The translations under genes were made by a program, and so were the position numbers. Source: an uncultured Phocaeicola sp. (lineage in GTDB: Bacteria; Bacteroidota; Bacteroidia; Bacteroidales; Bacteroidaceae). Taken from it: 28,272 nt of DNA. Of the stretch, positions 23,604-28,272 are shown one piece after another (positions within the stretch are counted from its first letter, which is position 1; each line of letters starts with the position of its first letter). The notes beneath the pieces are model-generated. The model was not told the DNA's origin and made no database searches. It saw only the letters and a program-made list of their open reading frames with translations. The stretch covers positions 1 through 28,272 of the forward strand of contig CARCZS010000029.1 of assembly GCA_948956705.1 (NCBI GenBank), written 5' to 3'.

Positions 23604-26405
23604 TCAATCAGGAGAATCCATCGCCAGTTTTTCACGTAAAAACTGTCCCGTATAAGATGCCGCACATGCTGCAACCTCTTCCGGAGTGCCCGCAACTACC
23701 AGATTTCCTCCCATATTTCCTCCTTCGGGTCCTAGGTCAATCACATGGTCGGCACATTTTATCACATCCATATTATGCTCGATAATGATAATGGTATGTC
23801 CGCGGCTGATTAAGGCTTCAAATGCTTCCAGCAGTTTCTTGATATCATGAAAATGCAGACCTGTGGTTGGTTCATCGAATACAAAAATAGTGGGTTGTGC
23901 TTTCTCTATGCTCAGAAAATAAGCTAGTTTTACGCGTTGGTTCTCGCCGCCGGAAAGAGTGGAGGAGGCTTGTCCTAACTTTATATATCCCAATCCCACT
24001 TCTTGTAATGGAATTAGTTTCTTCACTATCTTTTTTTGATTGTATTCGGCAAAGAATTCAATGGCTTGATTCACTGTCATTTCCAGAATGTCATAGATGC
24101 TCTTGTCTTGGAATTTTATTTCCAGCGTGTCGCTCTTGAAACGTTTTCCATGACAAGACTCACATTCTAGTACCAAATCTGCCATAAATTGCATTTCAAC
24201 GGTTACCGTACCGTCACCTTTGCATTCCTCACAGCGCCCGCCTTCGGTATTGAATGAGAAATATCCGGCAGTATATCCCATTTGCTTGGCAAGAGGCTGT
24301 TCGGCAAAGAGTTTTCGTATTTCGTCGTATGCTTTTACATAGGTTACCGGATTGCTGCGTGATGATTTTCCGATAGGATTCTGGTCTACAAATTCAATAT
24401 CTTTCACCAGCTGTACATCTCCTTCCAAAGAGATGAACTCACCCGGCCGTTCGCTAGCTTCACTATATTCGCGTTTCAATGCCTTGTAAAAGACATCACG
24501 TACCAACGTACTCTTCCCCGAACCGCTGACTCCCGTAACTACCGTCATTACATTCAGTGGAAATTTTACGTCAATGCCTTTAAGGTTGTTTTCACGCGCA
24601 CCTTTTATTTCTATATAATTGTTCCACGGACGATGACATCGGGGAATCTCTATGTTTTCTTCTCCCAACAAATAGCGCACCGTATAACTGTTACTGTTTC
24701 TTTGAAGATCGTTCATGTTGCCTTGATATACTATTTGTCCTCCTAAACGTCCTGCTTGAGGACCGATATCAATGATATAATCGGCAGCACGGATTATTTC
24801 TTCATCATGTTCTACCACTACTACGGTGTTTCCCAGCTCCTGTAACTGACGAAGTACTTTTATCAGCCGGTCGGTGTCACGGCTGTGTAATCCGATACTG
24901 GGCTCGTCCAGGATATAGAGTGAGCCTACCAAGCTGCTGCCTAATGAGGTGGCCAGATTGATGCGCTGGCTTTCACCGCCGGAGAGCGAGTTGCTGAGAC
25001 GGTTCAGTGTAAGATATCCCAAACCCACATCCATGAGGAAGTTGATGCGGTTGGTAATTTCCGTTAAGATCCGTTTGGCGATGGCTGTGTCATGTGCATC
25101 TAGTTCTAGAGTGCGGAAGAATTCTTTTAAGTCGTGAATAGGTAAGTCAACCAGTTGAGAGATGGATTTTCCACCTACTTTTACATAACCGGCTTCTTTT
25201 TTCAAGCGTGTTCCGTGGCAGACAGGACAAATAGTTTTTCCCCTGTATCGTGCCAGCATCACACGATATTGTATTTTATATTGGTTTTCTTCCAGCATTT
25301 TGAAGAAAGAATCTATACAGGCCTTATTTCTAGGTCCATGCCATAAATAATCTTTTTGTTCCTGTGTCAGTTCATAATAAGGGGCGAAGATGGGGAAATC
25401 GTGGGCGGGAGCTTCATGAATGAATTCCTGTAGCCATTCCCCCATCTTTTCACCACGCCAGCAAAGGACAGCTCCGTCATATACACTCAGAGCACGGTTT
25501 GGAATCACCAGATGTTCATCTATACCTATCACTTTACCGAAGCCTTCGCATTCGGGACAAGCGCCGAGAGGGGAATTGAATGAAAACATTTGGTCATTCG
25601 GTTCTTCGAATTTAATTCCGTCGGTCTCGAATTTAGTGCTGAAAGAGAACAGCTGCGTACTTCCGTCAGCAGAGTAGAAGCGGAGGAGACAATTCCCGTC
25701 TCCCTCGTACATGGCCGTTTCGGCAGAATCGGTGAGGCGGCTGATACTGTCTTTGCTATCATCGGCTGTCATGCGATCTACCAGCAGATAGATGTTTTGT
25801 TTTTTATCTTCGGCAGCTGTTTGTTGCAGAAAATCTTCTATACGGACTATTTCACGGTTCACCTCTATACGGGTAAATCCTTGTTTCAAGTCCATTTCCA
25901 GTTGCTGGAGCAGTGTACGGCCTTCACGGGGCATCATAGGAGTGAGAACCGTGTATTTCGTTCCTTTAGGAAAGGAAAGCATACAGTTTACAATATCTTC
26001 AATGCTATGTTTTTTCACCAGTTGCCCGCTAATGGGGGAATAAGTCTTCCCCACGCGTGCATAGAGCAGTCGCAGATACTCATATATTTCGGTGGAAGTA
26101 CCCACGGTGGAACGAGGATTGCGGCTGTTCACTTTTTGCTCTATGGCGATAGCGGGTGGTATACCTTTGATGAAATCACACTCAGGCTTGCTCATGCGGC
26201 CCAGAAATTGGCGGGCGTATGATGACAGGCTTTCTACATAGCGTCGCTGACCTTCAGCGTATAATGTATCAAAAGCCAAGGATGATTTTCCGGAACCGGA
26301 TAGTCCCGTGATGACGACCAGCTTGTTGCGTGGAATGTTTACATCGATGTTTTTGAGGTTGTTTACCTTTGCTCCTTTTATGGATATATAGTTACTTTCT
26401 GACAT
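23604..26405 (-). CDS. uvrA: Excinuclease ABC subunit A (UvrA)
   Basis: Damage-recognition ATPase of nucleotide excision repair. 933 aa, full length. The first ATPase has Walker [10 protein letters not shown] (K40), then [20 protein letters not shown] at 52-71. The first signature is [19 protein letters not shown] with [10 protein letters not shown]. The second ATPase has GVSGSGKST and [12 protein letters not shown] with [10 protein letters not shown]. The zinc-finger motifs CPVCHGTRL and CEECKGDG...CESCHGKRF are intact. Two other CxxC positions are not: residues 123-126 read SPIS and 260-263 read ETDG where many UvrAs have CPxC; only C283 and C286 of the latter module remain. This may be lineage-typical. 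It diverges from GHL10 paralogue 2. Confidence 0.97.
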   Translation of the reverse strand: MSESNYISIKGAKVNNLKNIDVNIPRNKLVVITGLSGSGKSSLAFDTLYAEGQRRYVESLSSYARQFLGRMSKPECDFIKGIPPAIAIEQKVNSRNPRSTVGTSTEIYEYLRLLYARVGKTYSPISGQLVKKHSIEDIVNCMLSFPKGTKYTVLTPMMPREGRTLLQQLEMDLKQGFTRIEVNREIVRIEDFLQQTAAEDKKQNIYLLVDRMTADDSKDSISRLTDSAETAMYEGDGNCLLRFYSADGSTQLFSFSTKFETDGIKFEEPNDQMFSFNSPLGACPECEGFGKVIGIDEHLVIPNRALSVYDGAVLCWRGEKMGEWLQEFIHEAPAHDFPIFAPYYELTQEQKDYLWHGPRNKACIDSFFKMLEENQYKIQYRVMLARYRGKTICPVCHGTRLKKEAGYVKVGGKSISQLVDLPIHDLKEFFRTLELDAHDTAIAKRILTEITNRINFLMDVGLGYLTLNRLSNSLSGGESQRINLATSLGSSLVGSLYILDEPSIGLHSRDTDRLIKVLRQLQELGNTVVVVEHDEEIIRAADYIIDIGPQAGRLGGQIVYQGNMNDLQRNSNSYTVRYLLGEENIEIPRCHRPWNNYIEIKGARENNLKGIDVKFPLNVMTVVTGVSGSGKSTLVRDVFYKALKREYSEASERPGEFISLEGDVQLVKDIEFVDQNPIGKSSRSNPVTYVKAYDEIRKLFAEQPLAKQMGYTAGYFSFNTEGGRCEECKGDGTVTVEMQFMADLVLECESCHGKRFKSDTLEIKFQDKSIYDILEMTVNQAIEFFAEYNQKKIVKKLIPLQEVGLGYIKLGQASSTLSGGENQRVKLAYFLSIEKAQPTIFVFDEPTTGLHFHDIKKLLEAFEALISRGHTIIIIEHNMDVIKCADHVIDLGPEGGNMGGNLVVAGTPEEVAACAASYTGQFLREKLAMDSPD

Positions 26406-26430
26406 TCTTTATTGAATTTGGTTTAATATG

Positions 26431-26438
26431 CAAAGATA
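26431..26438 (-). promoter_or_regulatory. -7 box for uvrA
   Basis: Minus strand TATCTTTG, exact consensus, 26 bases before the uvrA ATG at 26405. It is one arm of a perfect 11-bp inverted repeat (26429-26439 with 26452-26462). No separate LexA-like site was recognised. Confidence 0.65.
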
Positions 26439-26452
26439 ATTATAAGTTTTCT

Positions 26453-26460
26453 TATCTTTG
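26453..26460 (+). promoter_or_regulatory. -7 box for GHL10 paralogue 2
   Basis: TATCTTTG on the + strand, 27 bases before the ATG at 26487, only 14 bases from the mirrored uvrA box. The divergent promoters must overlap in their upstream parts. Confidence 0.65.
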
Positions 26461-26486
26461 CAAGCGTATTAAACAAGAATAACAAA

Positions 26487-27986
26487 ATGAGAGCAAAAAC
26501 TATTCTTCTTTTATTGATAGCACTACTTTTTACTTCTGTTGTCAGTGCTCAGACACGTTATCCTAAACGTGAGTTCCGCGGTGCATGGATTCAGTGTGTG
26601 AATGGACAGTTCCAGGGAATGCCGACAGAGAAGATACAGCGGCTGTTAATAAATCAACTAAACAGTCTGCAGGGCGCAGGCATTAATGCGATAATTTTTC
26701 AGGTACGTGCAGAAGCCGATGCCTTGTATAAATCTTCTTATGAGCCGTGGAGCCGCTTTCTTACAGGAGTGCAGGGCAGAGTGCCTTCACCTTACTGGGA
26801 CCCGATGCAGTTCATGATTGATGAATGCCATAAGCGTGGAATGGAGTTCCATGCCTGGATTAACCCTTACCGTGCCAAGACAAAGGGAACTACTGCCTTA
26901 TCACCCATTCATCCGTATAATAAGAATCCGGAACGTTTCGTGAATTATGCTGGTCAACTTTATTTTGATCCGGCTTTGCCCGAAAACCGTAAATACATTT
27001 GCAAGATTGTGCGCGATATTGTTACCCGTTATGATGTGGATGCCATTCATATGGATGATTATTTCTATCCTTATCCCAACCCGGGCGAAGATTTTCCTGA
27101 TCATGTCAGTTTTGCGCAATATGGTCGCGGATACAGTAATAAAGCCGATTGGCGCCGTGACAACGTGAATGTGCTGATAAAGGAAATTCACGAAACTGTG
27201 CGCGAGTGTAAGCCGTGGGTGAAGTTCGGTGTTTCTCCTTTTGGTATCTACCGCAACAAGAAAAATGATCCGAATGGAAGTGATACACGCGGTCTTCAGA
27301 ATTATGATGATTTGTATGCAGATGTGCTGATGTGGATTAATAATGGTTGGGTAGATTATAATATCCCTCAGATTTATTGGGAAATAGGTCATCCTGCTGC
27401 CGATTATGACAACTTGATACATTGGTGGGCAAAACATGCCGCTTCGCGTCCGTTATTTATCGGTCAGGATGTGATGCGTACGGTGAACAAGGCGGATGCC
27501 CGTAATCCGTTACAAAACCAGATGCCTGCCAAAATGAAGTTGCAACGGTCGCTTCCTACCGTGCAGGGAAGTTGTCAATGGTATGCTGCTGCAGTGGTGG
27601 ATAATGCCGGCAATTACCGCACTATGCTGGAGAAGGAGTATCATCGTTATCCGGCTTTGATTCCTGAATCTCCTTTTATGGACGATAAGGCTCCAGGTAA
27701 AGTAAAGAAGGTGAAGATGGTATGGACGTATGAAGGTCCGGTACTCTTCTGGACAGCTCCGAAGGCAAAGGACGAGATGGACAAAGCTGTACAATATGTG
27801 GTTTATCGCTTTGATAAAAAAGAAAAAGTCAATTTGGATGATGCTTCCCATATTGTAGCCATTACCCGTGACCATTTTTATCCATTACCTTATAACGATG
27901 GAAAAACGAAGTACCAGTATGTAGTGACAGCGTTGGATCGTTTGCACAATGAGTCGAAGGGTACTAAAAAGAAAGTAAAACTGTAA
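26487..27986 (+). CDS. Secreted glycosyl-hydrolase-like 10 (GHL10) protein, paralogue 2
   Basis: 499 aa with a signal peptide (about 1-22, ending VVSAQ). The GHL10 barrel covers about 28-370: EFRGAWIQCVNGQFQG, GINAIIFQVRAEADALY, ECHKRGMEFHAWINPYR, DAIHMDDYFYPYP (185-197; D190 and D191 likely active-site acids), VKFGVSPFGIYRN and DYNIPQIYWE. A fibronectin-III-like domain follows (about 405-499). Compared with paralogue 1 it is closer to the canonical DDYFYP form and lacks the C-terminal sorting-like domain. Expected role: cleavage of a glycan, possibly peptidoglycan as for E. coli DigH; substrate unproven. Confidence 0.92.
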   Translation: MRAKTILLLLIALLFTSVVSAQTRYPKREFRGAWIQCVNGQFQGMPTEKIQRLLINQLNSLQGAGINAIIFQVRAEADALYKSSYEPWSRFLTGVQGRVPSPYWDPMQFMIDECHKRGMEFHAWINPYRAKTKGTTALSPIHPYNKNPERFVNYAGQLYFDPALPENRKYICKIVRDIVTRYDVDAIHMDDYFYPYPNPGEDFPDHVSFAQYGRGYSNKADWRRDNVNVLIKEIHETVRECKPWVKFGVSPFGIYRNKKNDPNGSDTRGLQNYDDLYADVLMWINNGWVDYNIPQIYWEIGHPAADYDNLIHWWAKHAASRPLFIGQDVMRTVNKADARNPLQNQMPAKMKLQRSLPTVQGSCQWYAAAVVDNAGNYRTMLEKEYHRYPALIPESPFMDDKAPGKVKKVKMVWTYEGPVLFWTAPKAKDEMDKAVQYVVYRFDKKEKVNLDDASHIVAITRDHFYPLPYNDGKTKYQYVVTALDRLHNESKGTKKKVKL

Positions 27987-28024
27987 GAAGCGGGAGTGTT
28001 TCTTTAATTTTAGATTTTATTTTT

Positions 28025-28091
28025 ACTGCCACTGCCTGGGTATTATATTCACGTCCTATCGATGAATAAAGAATTCCGGGGCAGTGGCAGT
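28025..28091. terminator. Inverted repeat after GHL10 paralogue 2
   Basis: ACTGCCACTGCC at 28025-28036 pairs perfectly with GGCAGTGGCAGT at 28080-28091, but the loop is 43 bases. T-rich sequence follows (TGATTTG). It lies about 40 bases after the stop, so it may act as a terminator or be a dispersed palindrome. From 28092 to the window end I see nothing. Confidence 0.45.
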
Positions 28092-28272
28092 TGATTTGTA
28101 TGCCGCCTGTTTTCCGGGTGCTATATTGTTTATGTTGAAATCAGGAAAAGGTTATAACATCTGTAATCCATCTATTGCGGCTTTATCTAATCAGTGATGA
28201 CAAAGAGTTGATGATTAGGGATATTCAGTAAATGTCTCTAAAAAATAAGATGGCATATGAAGATGATAGGGC

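Overview
The window looks like chromosome of a gut Bacteroidales bacterium, most likely Bacteroides or Phocaeicola. Evidence: an lpxC-fabZ gene fusion; repeated Bacteroidetes -7 promoter boxes (TAnnTTTG, nearly always TATCTTTG); short A/T-rich leaders without clear Shine-Dalgarno sites; Bacteroidetes-type lipoproteins and secreted glycosidases. No rRNA, tRNA or CRISPR array was seen.

Layout. 1-1083: an orphan membrane protein on the + strand and a hairpin. 1084-12766: a long co-directional minus-strand block. Read in transcription order it is purM, a 94-residue membrane protein, prfA, pyrF, an HD-domain phosphohydrolase gene cut by an in-frame UGA, lpxD, lpxC-fabZ, lpxA, a pRiA4b ORF-3-like protein, a strong terminator hairpin, miaA and a secreted GH29 alpha-L-fucosidase. 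It mixes nucleotide synthesis, translation and lipid A initiation. 12960-15947: an accessory island. It starts with about 1 kb lacking convincing genes but holding a four-unit, 22-bp-period array of palindromes. Then come two tandem genes: a small mosaic protein with a KilA-N-like start and a DUF4868/KwaB-like remainder, and a RhuM-family protein. The island ends in a degenerate fragment of a Bacteroidales tyrosine-recombinase arm domain. 15948-28272: core-like genes resume. These are a GHL10 glycosidase divergent from a CstA-type transporter (with an overlapping small membrane protein and a small beta-barrel), a GH20 hexosaminidase with PA14 domain, an endonuclease/exonuclease/phosphatase lipoprotein, uvrA, and a second GHL10 paralogue divergent from uvrA.

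How the parts relate. lpxD, lpxC-fabZ and lpxA give the acyl-transfer and deacetylation steps of lipid A priming plus a FabZ dehydratase. The secreted GH29, GH20 and two GHL10 proteins point to host or cell-wall glycan processing. The two GHL10 genes share an unusual design: each is driven from a nearly palindromic divergent promoter pair.

Best candidates for something new are the KilA-N/KwaB-like plus RhuM gene pair in the scarred island, the 22-bp palindrome array beside it, and the in-frame UGA in the otherwise intact HD gene. Functions come from reading motifs by eye; no database search was run.
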